Notes: generated by a model from the sequence alone, not told the origin. Positions 51,302 through 60,393 are shown, counted from the stretch's first letter. The stretch is DNA of 64,000 bases from an uncultured Oscillospiraceae bacterium (GCA_949494735.1 CATABD010000001.1:1-64000), one strand, 5' to 3'. Made by a program: numbers and translations.

Positions 51302-51330
51302 ATTATAGCATGGCACGGAAAAAAACGCAA
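51302..51330 (-). promoter_or_regulatory. Sigma-A promoter of the fla/che operon
   Basis: On the minus strand TTGCGT (51330-51325), a 17-base spacer and a perfect TATAAT (51307-51302). It is the only good promoter upstream of flgB and would start RNA near 51295. The housekeeping type fits its place at the top of the flagellar hierarchy. Confidence 0.82.
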
Positions 51331-51706
51331 CATGTTTTTGCCCTTTTGGGCAATGAAACCTAGTGCCAAAGTGCTGGTAAAATATTCCGAATACTCCTTA
51401 TTTTCCAGATTCTTCAAGGTGTTTCCACCTGACGGATTGCCTGCCCACAATATATAGTATGCGTGGTCTGCCCACCCCAATCCCTACCCCTCAGCGGGTG
51501 AAAGCTGGAGGCAAAACCACTCCGCAGGCACAAAGCCGAACCCTTGCCACAGCCTTTTTTCACCCGGAACCCCCCATCAATTGATGTCCATCCCTCAGCT
51601 TACTCGTGTACGTTACAGGGACTTGCAAAACCTCTGCACATGTCCCCGCATGTTTACCCGGAGCCATATATTCTTTGTCACACTCCATGAGATGTAAAGA
51701 CATGTG
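51331..51706. other. Non-coding stretch between the hexuronate and flagellar operons
   Basis: About 375 bases without a credible gene, more AT-rich than the surroundings. Short open frames lack ribosome sites and recognisable products. It holds a hairpin GGGAC...GTCCC (about 51618-51645) and an AT-rich patch with TATATAGTATG near 51460. It may carry binding sites for a flagellar master regulator acting on the flgB promoter; none is recognisable. Confidence 0.6.
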
Positions 51707-51741
51707 AAAAAGCCTGCCGAACAAATTTCAGCAGGCTTTTT
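51707..51741 (-). terminator. Terminator of the hexuronate operon
   Basis: AAAAAGCCTGC (51707-51717) pairs with GCAGGCTTTTT (51731-51741); on the minus strand it ends in TTTTTC. It lies 12 bases after the uxaA stop codon. Confidence 0.88.
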
Positions 51742-51752
51742 CCCGGCTTGTT

Positions 51753-53231
51753 TCAGAGCACCACGCCGTCCTTGAAAATGGAAATCTCCCGGAAGCCCTG
51801 TTCCTCCGCGCGGGTGGGCTTGCCGCTTGCCACCTCCAGCACAAAGTCCAGCAGCCGGTCCCCGGCGCCGTCCAGGCTCTCCCCTTGGGCCACGGTTCCG
51901 GCGTTAAAGTCGATCCAGTTCCCCTTTTTCTCAAACAGGGGGGTGTTGGTGGAAATCTTCACCGTGGGGGCGGGGGCCCCGAAGGGCGTCCCCCGGCCTG
52001 TGGTGAACAGGATCAGGTGGGCCCCCGCCGCCGTCAGGGCGGTGGCGGACACCAGGTCGTTGCCCGGGCCGGACAGCAGGTTGAGGCCCTTTTTCACCAC
52101 TGCCCCGCCGTAGTCCAGCACGTCCACAATCTGGGCGCTGCCCCCCTTCTGGACGCAGCCGCAGGATTTGTCCTCCAGCGTGGTAATGCCCCCGGCCTTG
52201 TTGCCGGGGCTGGGGTTCTCGTACACCACCTGGTTGTGGGAGGTGAAGTAGCCCTTGAAGTCCTCAATCATCTTCACCGCCTTGCGGAACACCGCTTCGT
52301 CCCGGCACCGCTCAAAGAGGATGGACTCCGCGCCGAACATCTCGGGCACCTCGGTGAGCACCGTAGAGCCCCCCAGGGCGATGAGCCGGTCGGAGAACCG
52401 GCCTACGGTGGGGTTGGCGGTGATGCCGGACAGGCCGTCCGACCCGCCACACTTCATGCCCACCACCAGCTCCGACGCGGGGAGTTCCTCCCTTCGGAAG
52501 CCCCCGGCGTAGTCCGCCAGCTCCTTCAGCAGCGCGGAGCCCGCCGCGATCTCGTCGGGGACCTCCTGGCAGACCAGGAACTTCACCCGGTTTTCGTCAT
52601 AGGGCCCCAGCTCCGCCTTGAACTGCTCCTGGGTCAGGTTCTCGCACCCCAGGCCCAGCACCAGCACGCCCCCGGCGTTGGGGTGGCGGGCTAGGGCGGC
52701 CAGCAGCCTGCGGGTCTGGGCATGGTCATCCCCCATCTGGCTGCACCCGAAGGGATGGGGAAAGGTGTAAAGCCCTTCCACCGTACCCTGAACCAGGTGC
52801 TGGTTTTCCCGCACCAGCCGCTGGGCAATGGAATTGACGCAACCCACGGTGGGGATAATCCACAGCTCGTTGCGGATGGCCGCCCGGCCATCCAGCCGCC
52901 GGTAGCCCCGGAAGGTTCGGGGCTTTACACTGGACAGCTCATAGGTTTTGTGGTCATAGCGGTATTCCCCGCCCTCGGACAGCCCCGTGCGCACATTGTG
53001 GACGTGGACCCAGGCCCCGGGGGCGATATCCGCCTTAGCCGTGCCAATGGCGCAGCCGTACTTCATGACCGCTTCCCCGGCGGAGATGGGGGTCAGGGCA
53101 ATTTTATGGCCCCGCTGGATATCCTCGGCAGCGGCAAACTCCAGTCCGTCCACGGACAGTCCCTCGCCCTGGGCCACGTCCTCCAGGGCCACCGCCACGT
53201 TATCCCGGGGGTGAAGGCGGATGACTTTCAT
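51753..53231 (-). CDS. uxaA: Altronate dehydratase UxaA
   Basis: A 492-residue UxaA. The N-terminal SAF-like domain (about 1-95; IRLHPRDNVAVALEDVAQGE and the conserved HNVRT) is followed by the catalytic domain with iron-binding type Cys residues (ELWIIPTVGCVNSIA, HPFGCSQMGDD, VGMKCGGSDGLSGITANP, KSCGCVQKGG). It dehydrates D-altronate to 2-keto-3-deoxygluconate. Last gene of the operon; 12 bases after uxaB. The product enters KdgK and Eda, encoded upstream in the same operon. Confidence 0.96.
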   Translation of the reverse strand: MKVIRLHPRDNVAVALEDVAQGEGLSVDGLEFAAAEDIQRGHKIALTPISAGEAVMKYGCAIGTAKADIAPGAWVHVHNVRTGLSEGGEYRYDHKTYELSSVKPRTFRGYRRLDGRAAIRNELWIIPTVGCVNSIAQRLVRENQHLVQGTVEGLYTFPHPFGCSQMGDDHAQTRRLLAALARHPNAGGVLVLGLGCENLTQEQFKAELGPYDENRVKFLVCQEVPDEIAAGSALLKELADYAGGFRREELPASELVVGMKCGGSDGLSGITANPTVGRFSDRLIALGGSTVLTEVPEMFGAESILFERCRDEAVFRKAVKMIEDFKGYFTSHNQVVYENPSPGNKAGGITTLEDKSCGCVQKGGSAQIVDVLDYGGAVVKKGLNLLSGPGNDLVSATALTAAGAHLILFTTGRGTPFGAPAPTVKISTNTPLFEKKGNWIDFNAGTVAQGESLDGAGDRLLDFVLEVASGKPTRAEEQGFREISIFKDGVVL

Positions 53232-53243
53232 CTCCGTTCCCCC

Positions 53244-54737
53244 TCACAGGCAGGCGGCAAAGGCCGCCTTGGCCCCCTGCTCCCGGATGAGCTTCAGCCC
53301 CGAGACAACCGCTGCCTCAAAGCCGTCCACCTCCGTCAGGTCCCGACCCCACATCCGCTCATTGGTCATCACGGCATGAACCAGCTCCTCCGGGCTGTCA
53401 CCCCGGTGCTCATAATAGAACTCCAGCACCCAGCGGTCATCGGAGCAGACGTACTCGTTCCCCTTGGGGCGGCGGCACACCAGCCCCTTGTCGTCCAGCC
53501 TCTGGACATCGCCGGAGAAGAAGGCGATGTAGGCGGCGAAGCTCATGGTAAGGCAGGGGGGCAGCTCCCCCTTGGCCTCCATATACTCTAAGAAGGAGGG
53601 CATGTTCCGCGACCGCCACTTGGAGGTGGAGTTCAGGGAGATGGACATCAGCTCGTGATCCACAAAGGGGTTGTTGAATCGGTCCTGGACGGCGCCGGCG
53701 AAGTCCTCCAGATCCTTTTTATCCAGGGGAAGGGTGGGGATGACCTCCTCATAGAGCATTTTGTTCATAAAGTCCCGCAGCGTATCGTCCTGCATACAGT
53801 CCCGCACAATGTCGAAGCCCGCCAGGTAGGCCCCCAGCACAAAGCCGGTGTGGGCGCCGTTCAGGATGCGCACCTTGCGCTTTTTATAGGGGGTCACATC
53901 GGGCACCACCGGGCAGTTGAGCCCCGCCTTTTTGAAGGGGAGCTTTTCCTCCAGCCACGCCGGCCCCTCGATATTCCACACGCCAAAGATCTCGCCCACG
54001 TCGATGAGCTGGTCGCGGTAGCCGTTGGCCTCCTCCATTTTGGCCGCCTCGGCGGGGTCCTTCACCCGGCCGGGGACAATACGGTCCACCAGGGTGGAGC
54101 AGAAGGTGCAGTCCTCGTTGACGTACTTTTTGAAGCCGTCCCCCAGCCCCCACTGGTCCACATACTGGTTGACGCACTTGAGCAGCTCCATTCCGTTGTT
54201 GTCAATGAGCTCGCAGGACAGGATGACCAGCCCCGGCTTGCCAGCCTGCCAGCGCTTATATAGTACCTGGGTGAGCTTGCCGGGGAAGGAGGAGGCGGGC
54301 ACGTCGTCCAATTGGCAGGCGCTCTCGTAGACGATGCCCGCCTCGGTGGTGTTGGACACCACGTACTCCAGGCTGTCCGAGACAGCCACCTCCATCATGG
54401 CGTCGAAGTCCGCCTTCTCGTAGGGGTTGAGGCAGCGGGACACGGAAGAAATGACCCGCTTTTTGTCCACCCGCCCGCCGTTCTCCCTGCCCCGGAGGTA
54501 GAGGGTGTACAGCCCCTGCTGGTCGTTGATGAGCCCCGACAGGCCGGGGGCAATGGGCTGCACCAGCACGCACTTGCCGTTCCACCCCGCCTTCTCGTTG
54601 GACACATCGAACCAGTAATTCACAAAGGCCCGCAGAAAGTTCCCCTCGCCGAACTGGAGCACCTTTTCCGGCGCGTCCTTCAGCAAATATCCCTGATAGC
54701 CCAGCTTCTCCAGGGTCTCGTAGCTCAGTTTTTCCAT
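53244..54737 (-). CDS. uxaB: Tagaturonate reductase (altronate oxidoreductase) UxaB
   Basis: A 497-residue member of the mannitol-dehydrogenase family with the Rossmann start VLQFGEGNFLRAFVNYWFD and the family motifs NTTEAGI, VILSCELIDNNG and ILNGAHTGFVLGAYLAG. The NAHT-like GAHTG and length fit tagaturonate reductase, which reduces D-tagaturonate to D-altronate with NADH. Order uxaB-uxaA in the same operon supports this. A second enzyme of the same superfamily begins at 63670. Confidence 0.92.
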   Translation of the reverse strand: MEKLSYETLEKLGYQGYLLKDAPEKVLQFGEGNFLRAFVNYWFDVSNEKAGWNGKCVLVQPIAPGLSGLINDQQGLYTLYLRGRENGGRVDKKRVISSVSRCLNPYEKADFDAMMEVAVSDSLEYVVSNTTEAGIVYESACQLDDVPASSFPGKLTQVLYKRWQAGKPGLVILSCELIDNNGMELLKCVNQYVDQWGLGDGFKKYVNEDCTFCSTLVDRIVPGRVKDPAEAAKMEEANGYRDQLIDVGEIFGVWNIEGPAWLEEKLPFKKAGLNCPVVPDVTPYKKRKVRILNGAHTGFVLGAYLAGFDIVRDCMQDDTLRDFMNKMLYEEVIPTLPLDKKDLEDFAGAVQDRFNNPFVDHELMSISLNSTSKWRSRNMPSFLEYMEAKGELPPCLTMSFAAYIAFFSGDVQRLDDKGLVCRRPKGNEYVCSDDRWVLEFYYEHRGDSPEELVHAVMTNERMWGRDLTEVDGFEAAVVSGLKLIREQGAKAAFAACL

Positions 54738-54755
54738 ACTTGCTCTCCCTTTCGG

Positions 54756-55967
54756 TCAATTCGTTTTATTTTCCCGTGCGTCCATCCGCTTTACGCTGAG
54801 TACGCTGAGCACGATGCTCAGCAGCAGCAGCGCGGTGAGCACGGCCACCAGGCCCATACCCGCCTGGATGCCCGCCCGCTCGGCCACCTGGCCCACCAGG
54901 AAGGGGGTGATGATGCCCCCCACGCTGCCGGTGAAGATCATGATGCTGCACCCCAGGTCGTTGCCCCGGATGCAGTCGCTGCCGAAGGCGAAGGCAGTGG
55001 GGTAGATGGTAGCCATAAACAGGCCCACCCCCACCAGGCCCAGGATGATGGGCGCCGGAGTGCGGCTGAAGAACATCACCAGGAAGCAGGCAAAGAAGCC
55101 CGCCCCGTCCAGCAGCAGCAGCTTATTCCGGGATACCTTGCCGGTGATGGCCGCGCCGATCATCCGCCCGATGAAGATGACCAGCCACAAAAGGCTGTTC
55201 ATCAGCTGGGACCAGCTGGCGTCCAGGATGCCCATGTCCTGGAAGTAGGTCACCAGCCAGCCCACAATGGCGTACTCCGCCGAGATGTAGAACAGCAGCA
55301 TGGCGCTGCCCAGCCAGAACTGCTTCACCTTGAGGAAGCTGCGATCCGCGGAACGCACCCCCTTCCGGGGGGGCTCGGCGGGCAGGGGCATTCTGGCGTA
55401 TACGATAAGCTGGCTCAGACACACCAGGCACAAAAGCCCCGCCATCAGCCGCCAGCCGAAGCCGGGCCACCGCCCCGCGCAGAATACCAGCAGCAGCGGC
55501 GAGAGCAGCGCCCCCACCGCGAAGCAGCCGTGGAGCAGGTTATACCCCCGGGTGGCCTTGTCACCGGGGAGGGTGGAGATCATGGTGTTGGCGAAGTTGG
55601 AATTTCCCCCCCGGGCCACCCCCGTCATCAGGAAGGCGGCCACCAGCAGCGGCGCGGCCCCCAGCCCGGCGGCAAAGATGAGGTAGGCCACCATCATCCA
55701 CACCGCCGTGGCCAGCACCGCCCGCCGCCGCCCCAGCCACAGGGGCAGGAACCCCGCCAGCAGCACCGAGATCAGGTTCCCCACCGACTGGCAGCTGAGC
55801 AGCACGCCCGACAGGTCGTAGCTGAAGCCGTAGGTCTCCCGCAGGAAGGGGATGAAGGACCCCAGGGGCTGGGACGCCGCCCCGCTGACAAAAAAGCTGA
55901 ACAGGACGCAGCACAGCAGCTGGTCCTGCCGCCGCTCCGCCTGGGTCTTTGCCGCCGCCGCGCTCAC
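54756..55967 (-). CDS. MFS transporter, probable sugar or sugar-acid permease
   Basis: A 403-residue protein with 12 predicted hydrophobic helices and the MFS loop LAGFLPLWLGRRRAV between helices 2 and 3. The general layout is like the FucP/FHS group of sugar:proton symporters, but the substrate is not determined by sequence. Its place between uxaC and uxaB suggests galacturonate, glucuronate or a related uronide. The likely GTG start overlaps the uxaC stop. It differs from ExuT-type transporters as far as can be judged by eye. Confidence 0.8.
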   Translation of the reverse strand: MSAAAAKTQAERRQDQLLCCVLFSFFVSGAASQPLGSFIPFLRETYGFSYDLSGVLLSCQSVGNLISVLLAGFLPLWLGRRRAVLATAVWMMVAYLIFAAGLGAAPLLVAAFLMTGVARGGNSNFANTMISTLPGDKATRGYNLLHGCFAVGALLSPLLLVFCAGRWPGFGWRLMAGLLCLVCLSQLIVYARMPLPAEPPRKGVRSADRSFLKVKQFWLGSAMLLFYISAEYAIVGWLVTYFQDMGILDASWSQLMNSLLWLVIFIGRMIGAAITGKVSRNKLLLLDGAGFFACFLVMFFSRTPAPIILGLVGVGLFMATIYPTAFAFGSDCIRGNDLGCSIMIFTGSVGGIITPFLVGQVAERAGIQAGMGLVAVLTALLLLSIVLSVLSVKRMDARENKTN

Positions 55968-57397
55968 AGGGCGAAGTACCGGGCGGCGTTGTTGTAGCAG
56001 ATGCCCTCCACGATCTTCTTCAGGGGCGCCTCACAGTTGGGGTACTCGCCGTTTTCCACCCACTCGCCGATGAGATTGCACAGAATGCGGCGGAAGTAGT
56101 CGTGCCGGGCATAGGAGAGGAAGGAACGGGAGTCGGTGAGCATGCCCACGAAATTGCCCAGCAGCCCCAGGTTGGCCAGCGACTTCATCTGGGCCTCCAT
56201 TCCGGACCTGGTGTCGTTAAACCACCAGGCGGAGCCGTGCTGGAGCTTGCCGGGCAGCTCGTCGGACTGGAAGCAGCCCAAGATGGTGCCCAGCTGCTCG
56301 TTGTCGGCGGGGTTCAGGGAGTAGAGGATGGTCTTGGGGCAGCGGCCCTCGGCGTCCAGGGCGGAGAGCAGACGGGCCACGGCCTCGCCGCAGGTGTTCT
56401 GGGAGATGGCGTCGAAGCCGGTGTCCGGCCCCATCTTGGCGTACATCCGCTCGTTCATGTTGCGCATGCAGGAGTAGTGCAGCTGCATGGCGATGTTCAG
56501 CCGGTGGTACTCCCGGCCCAGGTGGAGCAGAATGGCGGTCTGGTAGCGCTCGGCGTCCTTGGTGCCCAGCTCTTCGCCCGCCATGGCCTTTTGGAACGCC
56601 TCGTTGGCCTTCTTGGGGGACGCGGGCCGGAAGGGCACATAGTCCAGGCCGTGGTCGCTGGCCCGGCAGCCCAGCTTGTGGAAAAACTCCAGGCGCTGGG
56701 TCAGGGCGGCGCAAACGTCCTCCACGCTGTCCAGGCTGTCCTTGCCCACGCTGGCGGCCAGCTTGCCGATATACTCCGCGAAGCCGGGCTTGTTGATGTT
56801 GATGGCCTTGTCCGGGCGGAAGGAGGGGCACACCTTCACGCTGATGGTGGGGTCTGCGGCGATTTTCTCATGCCACTCCAGGGAATCGACGGGGTCGTCG
56901 GTGGTGCCCACCATGGCCACGTTGGCCTTTTTGATGATGCCGCGGACGGTGAGGTCCGGGTCGTGGCGCAGCTTTTCGTTGCAGAAATCCCAGCACTCCC
57001 GGGCGGTCTCCGGGGTGAGGGGCTTGTCATAGCCGAAGAACTGCCGCAGCTCCAGGTTACACCAGTGGTACATGGGGTTGCCGATGGCCATCTCCAGGGT
57101 CTCGGCAAACTTCACGAACCGCTCAAAGCCGGGCTTGGAGCCGGTGACATACTCCTCGCCCACGCCGTTGGAGCGCATAAGGCGCCACTTGTAATGGTCG
57201 CCGAAGTAGGTGCCGTCCGGATTCTCCCCACCCAGCCACACCTGGGCCAGGTCGTCGAACCGGCGGTCCTCATAGATCTCCCTGGGGGAGATATGGCAGT
57301 GGTAGTCCACCAGGGACATATGTTCCGCGTAGTCGTGGAACAGGCGCCGGGCGGTCTCGGTGCCCAGCAGGAAATCCTTGTCCATAAATTCCTTCAT
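55964..57397 (-). CDS. uxaC: Glucuronate/galacturonate isomerase UxaC
   Basis: A 477-residue uronate isomerase, close to the usual 470. Motifs include LLGTETARRLFHDYAEHMSLVDYHCHISPREI (metal-binding HCH), RLMRSNGVGEEYVTG, VGTTDDPVDSLEWH, and GNFVGMLTDSRSFLSYARHDYFRRILC. It isomerises D-glucuronate to D-fructuronate and D-galacturonate to D-tagaturonate. The ATG at 57397 has GGGAGGAAACGTC upstream; the open frame to 57628 crosses the kdgK end and is not coding. Confidence 0.97.
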   Translation of the reverse strand: MKEFMDKDFLLGTETARRLFHDYAEHMSLVDYHCHISPREIYEDRRFDDLAQVWLGGENPDGTYFGDHYKWRLMRSNGVGEEYVTGSKPGFERFVKFAETLEMAIGNPMYHWCNLELRQFFGYDKPLTPETARECWDFCNEKLRHDPDLTVRGIIKKANVAMVGTTDDPVDSLEWHEKIAADPTISVKVCPSFRPDKAININKPGFAEYIGKLAASVGKDSLDSVEDVCAALTQRLEFFHKLGCRASDHGLDYVPFRPASPKKANEAFQKAMAGEELGTKDAERYQTAILLHLGREYHRLNIAMQLHYSCMRNMNERMYAKMGPDTGFDAISQNTCGEAVARLLSALDAEGRCPKTILYSLNPADNEQLGTILGCFQSDELPGKLQHGSAWWFNDTRSGMEAQMKSLANLGLLGNFVGMLTDSRSFLSYARHDYFRRILCNLIGEWVENGEYPNCEAPLKKIVEGICYNNAARYFAL

Positions 57398-57415
57398 GAC
57401 GTTTCCTCCCATTAT

Positions 57416-57456
57416 AAAAATACGGCGGCCGCCCGCCCTGTCAGGAACGGACGGCC
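57416..57456 (-). other. Hairpin with T-run between kdgK and uxaC
   Basis: GGCCGTCCG and CGGGCGGCC (57448-57456 and 57427-57435 on the minus strand) form a 9-bp stem including one G-U pair, followed after five bases by TTTTT. It looks like a partial terminator or attenuator lowering expression of uxaC and later genes relative to eda-kdgK. Confidence 0.6.
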
Positions 57457-57545
57457 TCCCTTTTGGTTCGGCGTTTGTGATTGCCTGGTTTATGTATTGA
57501 GCGCGCTCCGACCCACCCGGGCCTGCGCGCCTGCCCTCGCGCTTC

Positions 57546-58574
57546 TTACCGCTGAATCCGCCCGGAGCCGTCTCCGCCGGCCAGCTTCTCCACCTCGGCC
57601 ACGGTGACCATGTTGTAGTCGCCCTCAATGGAGTGCTTCAGGGCGGAGGCCGCCACCGCGAACTCCACCGCCGCCTGGGTGGACTTGCCGGTGAGCAGGG
57701 AGTAGATCAGCCCGCCGCCGAAGCTGTCGCCGCCGCCCACCCGGTCGATGATGTGCAGCTCGTACTTCTTGGAGAAGCAATACTCATTGGACGCCACGTC
57801 GTACAGCATGGCGCTCCAGCCGTTGTCAAAAGCGGAGTGGGACTCCCGGAGGGTGATGGCCACCTTCTCGAAGCCGAACTTGTCCGCCAGCTGCTTGGCC
57901 ACGGACTTGTAGCCCTCGTGGTTGAGCTCGCCGCCGTAGATATCCGTGTTCTCCGCCTCGATGCCGAACACGTCCTTGGCGTCCTCCTCGTTGGAGATGC
58001 ACACGTCCACGTACTGGCACAGCTCAGTCATGGCGGCCCGGGCCTGCTCCCGGGTCCACAGCTTGCCCCGGTAGTTCAGGTCGCAGGAGATCTTGACGTT
58101 GTGGGCCTTCGCCGCCTTGCAGGCCTCCTTGCAGATCTCCACCACGTTGGGCCCCAGGGCCGGGGTGATGCCGGTAAAGTGGAACCAGTCCACGCCCTCA
58201 AAAATCTTGTCCCAGTCGAAGTCGGCGGCAGTGGCCTCCTGGATGGCGGAGTGGGCCCGGTCGTAGATGCAGACGGAGCCGCGCTGGGAGGCGCCCTTCT
58301 CGTTGAAATAAATCCCCACCCGGTCGCCGCCCCGGACGATCATGCTGGTGTCCACGCCGTAGCGGCGCAGGGAGTTCACCGCCGCCTGCCCGATGGCATG
58401 GGCGGGCAGCTTGGTGACATAGGCTGCGTCCAGGCCGTAGTTGGCCAGGGATACGGCCACGTTGGCCTCGCCGCCGCCGAAGGTGAATTCCAGGTGGTCG
58501 GCCTGGACAAAGCGCTCATAGTTGTAGGGCTGAAGCCGGATCATCAGCTCGCCGAAGGTGACTACTTTAGACAT
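57546..58574 (-). CDS. kdgK: 2-keto-3-deoxygluconate kinase KdgK
   Basis: A 342-residue PfkB-family kinase: VVTFGELMIRLQPYNYERF at the start, FTFGGGEANVAVSLANYG near 27-44, and the ATP/anion-hole motif DRVGGGDSFGGGLIYSLL near 255-272 with the catalytic Asp. It phosphorylates KDG to KDPG. The ATG at 58574 follows GGAGGAACAT; an earlier in-frame ATG lies upstream of this site. The neighbours eda (upstream) and uxaC (downstream) confirm the pathway. Confidence 0.95.
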   Translation of the reverse strand: MSKVVTFGELMIRLQPYNYERFVQADHLEFTFGGGEANVAVSLANYGLDAAYVTKLPAHAIGQAAVNSLRRYGVDTSMIVRGGDRVGIYFNEKGASQRGSVCIYDRAHSAIQEATAADFDWDKIFEGVDWFHFTGITPALGPNVVEICKEACKAAKAHNVKISCDLNYRGKLWTREQARAAMTELCQYVDVCISNEEDAKDVFGIEAENTDIYGGELNHEGYKSVAKQLADKFGFEKVAITLRESHSAFDNGWSAMLYDVASNEYCFSKKYELHIIDRVGGGDSFGGGLIYSLLTGKSTQAAVEFAVAASALKHSIEGDYNMVTVAEVEKLAGGDGSGRIQR

Positions 58575-58613
58575 TTTATGTTCCTCCAATTACTTTAATT
58601 ATAGTGGCCCGCT

Positions 58614-59576
58614 TTATTTTTGTACGAGATGGATCGCAAAGCCGGACAGCTCCTGCTTGATGTAAATGGCCTTGGTCTTGCCCTTGGCGTCCGTCACGCG
58701 GCTTTCCTCAATGAACTCCACCCCCTGGCGGCCCAGGTGGTAGACGGCCCGGTCCACGCTGTTGGTGGCGATGGCGATATGTCCGTTGGCCCCCCGGCCG
58801 GGCTTCTTCATGCACTCCACCGCCTTGCCCGCGAAGATGGAGGAATTGCCCGCCTTGTACTCCAGGCCGAACAGGGCGCACAGGGTCTTGGCGGTCTGCC
58901 CCGCCTCGGCCTCATTCCCGCAGTTCACGCCGATGTGGCCCAGCTGGAAGCCCAGCATGGTCTTGACCGCCTCCTTGCAGATGGCGGTGATCTCGTCCCA
59001 CTTCCCGGCCTTGATGAGCTCGCTCTTACACATCCAGGTGCCGCCCACCGCCGCGATCTGGTCGTAGCCCAGGTAATCGTTGACATTCTTGGCGTTTACG
59101 CCGCCGGTGCACATCCACTTGGCGGTCTTGAGGGCCGCGCCGATGTTCTTCAACATGGACACGCCGCCGTTGGCCTCGGCGGGGAAGAACTTGAGCATCT
59201 CGCAGCCCTGATTCATGGCCTGCTGCATCTCCCCGGCGGTGGCGGTGCCTGGCATCATGATGCCGCCCTTGTCCATGACGTGCCGGGTGACGTTGGGGTC
59301 GTAGCCGGGGGCCACAATAAAACTGGCCCCGGCGGCCATGGCCCGGTCCGCCTGCTCGCAGGTGAGTACCGTGCCCGCCCCCACCAGCATCTCGGGCACC
59401 TCCTTGACGATGGCGCGGATGGCGTCCTCGGCGGCGGCGGTGCGGAAGGTGACCTCGGCGGCGGGCAGGCCACCGTCGGCCAGGGCCCTTGCCAGGGGCA
59501 CCGCCTGGGCGGCGTCCTCAATGGCGATGACGGGGATAATGCCGATCTCGTAGACCTTTTGAAGCGTGCTGTTCAT
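58614..59576 (-). CDS. eda: KDPG/KHG aldolase fused to a VOC-like domain
   Basis: A 320-residue protein. Residues 1-207 are the class I aldolase Eda: catalytic E41 (AAEVTFRT), GAGTVL near 67-72, Schiff-base lysine K129 (MLKFFPAE) and VGGTWM. Residues 210-320 are a vicinal-oxygen-chelate/glyoxalase-like domain (LGHIGVNCGNEAEAGQTAKTL and GHIAIATNSVDRAVYHL). It splits KDPG to pyruvate and glyceraldehyde-3-phosphate; the role of the VOC part is unknown. The ATG at 59576 follows GGAGGGATG. First gene of the operon. Confidence 0.94.
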   Translation of the reverse strand: MNSTLQKVYEIGIIPVIAIEDAAQAVPLARALADGGLPAAEVTFRTAAAEDAIRAIVKEVPEMLVGAGTVLTCEQADRAMAAGASFIVAPGYDPNVTRHVMDKGGIMMPGTATAGEMQQAMNQGCEMLKFFPAEANGGVSMLKNIGAALKTAKWMCTGGVNAKNVNDYLGYDQIAAVGGTWMCKSELIKAGKWDEITAICKEAVKTMLGFQLGHIGVNCGNEAEAGQTAKTLCALFGLEYKAGNSSIFAGKAVECMKKPGRGANGHIAIATNSVDRAVYHLGRQGVEFIEESRVTDAKGKTKAIYIKQELSGFAIHLVQK

Positions 59577-59663
59577 ATCTGCATCCCTCCATAAAATAAT
59601 GTACTGGGTTGTTTTGGACGGGCTCACGCGGGGCAATCCGCTGGTGGAGGCCTTCTATCCCCT

Positions 59664-59691
59664 ATTATACATCTTGTATACTAGAATGCAA
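59664..59691 (-). promoter_or_regulatory. Promoter of the eda-uxaA operon with operator in its spacer
   Basis: On the minus strand TTGCAT (59691-59686), 16-base spacer, TATAAT (59669-59664). The + strand of the spacer carries CTTGTATACTAG (59673-59684), a near-palindrome like the GTATAC-centred sites of GntR-type uronate/gluconate repressors. A protein bound here would block the polymerase. Confidence 0.75.
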
Positions 59692-59758
59692 TTAGAGGAA
59701 CCACCCAAATTGCCCCTTCTTTTTTGTGCAATATCGCCATTCTCCTCTGGGAAGCCCC

Positions 59759-60280
59759 TCAGCCCCGGGTCTTCCCGGGCAGGTGGGCGGTGAGGAACGT
59801 CCAAATCCGTTCGCCCTGCTCCTCGTCCCGCGGGGGAAGCAGATAGGCCCGCCGTTCATCCACGTAGACGCACAGGCACCGCCTGAGCCGCCAGGCCCCC
59901 GCCACCTGCTCCCAGGGACAGCGCTCCTCCTTCTCCCCCTGGCGGGCGCTCAGCCCCCCCTCGTCCAGCCGGATATGGTAGGCCACCGGGCTCCCCGCCG
60001 CCTTCAGCGCCTTTTCCCTGCGGCGCACCGACAGATAAAAGGACAGCACATAGGCCGCCGGGAGCCCCAGCCCCACCACCAGCAGCACCGTGCCGATGAG
60101 CGCCGCCTGCTCCCTGCTTCCCCGCAGGGCAAAGCACACGGCGGCAAATCCCCCCATAATGAGGGCAAACAGCACCGGCCCCTTCCAGCGCTTCTGGCGG
60201 CGGAAGGTGTCGAAAAAGGCGAACTCCCGGAACACCTCGGGGGTGACCCTGGCCTCCAGGGCCAGCGGCTCTGACTTCAT
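59759..60280 (-). CDS. YcxB-like membrane protein
   Basis: A 173-residue protein. Two transmembrane helices (about 33-53 and 60-84) are followed by a soluble C-terminal domain of YcxB type (PF14317): GGLSARQGEKEERCPWEQVAGAWRLRRCLCVYVDERRAYLLPPR. The family has no proven function. GGGAGGAGGGG precedes the ATG. It is divergent from dctP and lies upstream of the eda promoter; no link to sugar metabolism is evident. Confidence 0.75.
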   Translation of the reverse strand: MKSEPLALEARVTPEVFREFAFFDTFRRQKRWKGPVLFALIMGGFAAVCFALRGSREQAALIGTVLLVVGLGLPAAYVLSFYLSVRRREKALKAAGSPVAYHIRLDEGGLSARQGEKEERCPWEQVAGAWRLRRCLCVYVDERRAYLLPPRDEEQGERIWTFLTAHLPGKTRG

Positions 60281-60393
60281 AACGCGCCCCTCCTCCCGTT
60301 CAAACGGCCCCGCGTGCCTGTCTGCCGGCGCCCTTTCTTACATCTTTACCATTTAGCTGAGCTTTTTGCAAGATGCTCCTGCTATTTTTGACG

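Noticed and set aside
57411..57416. TATAAT upstream of uxaC as a promoter
   Set aside because: Only 13 bases before the start codon and part of the T-run after a hairpin; no -35 partner at the right distance.
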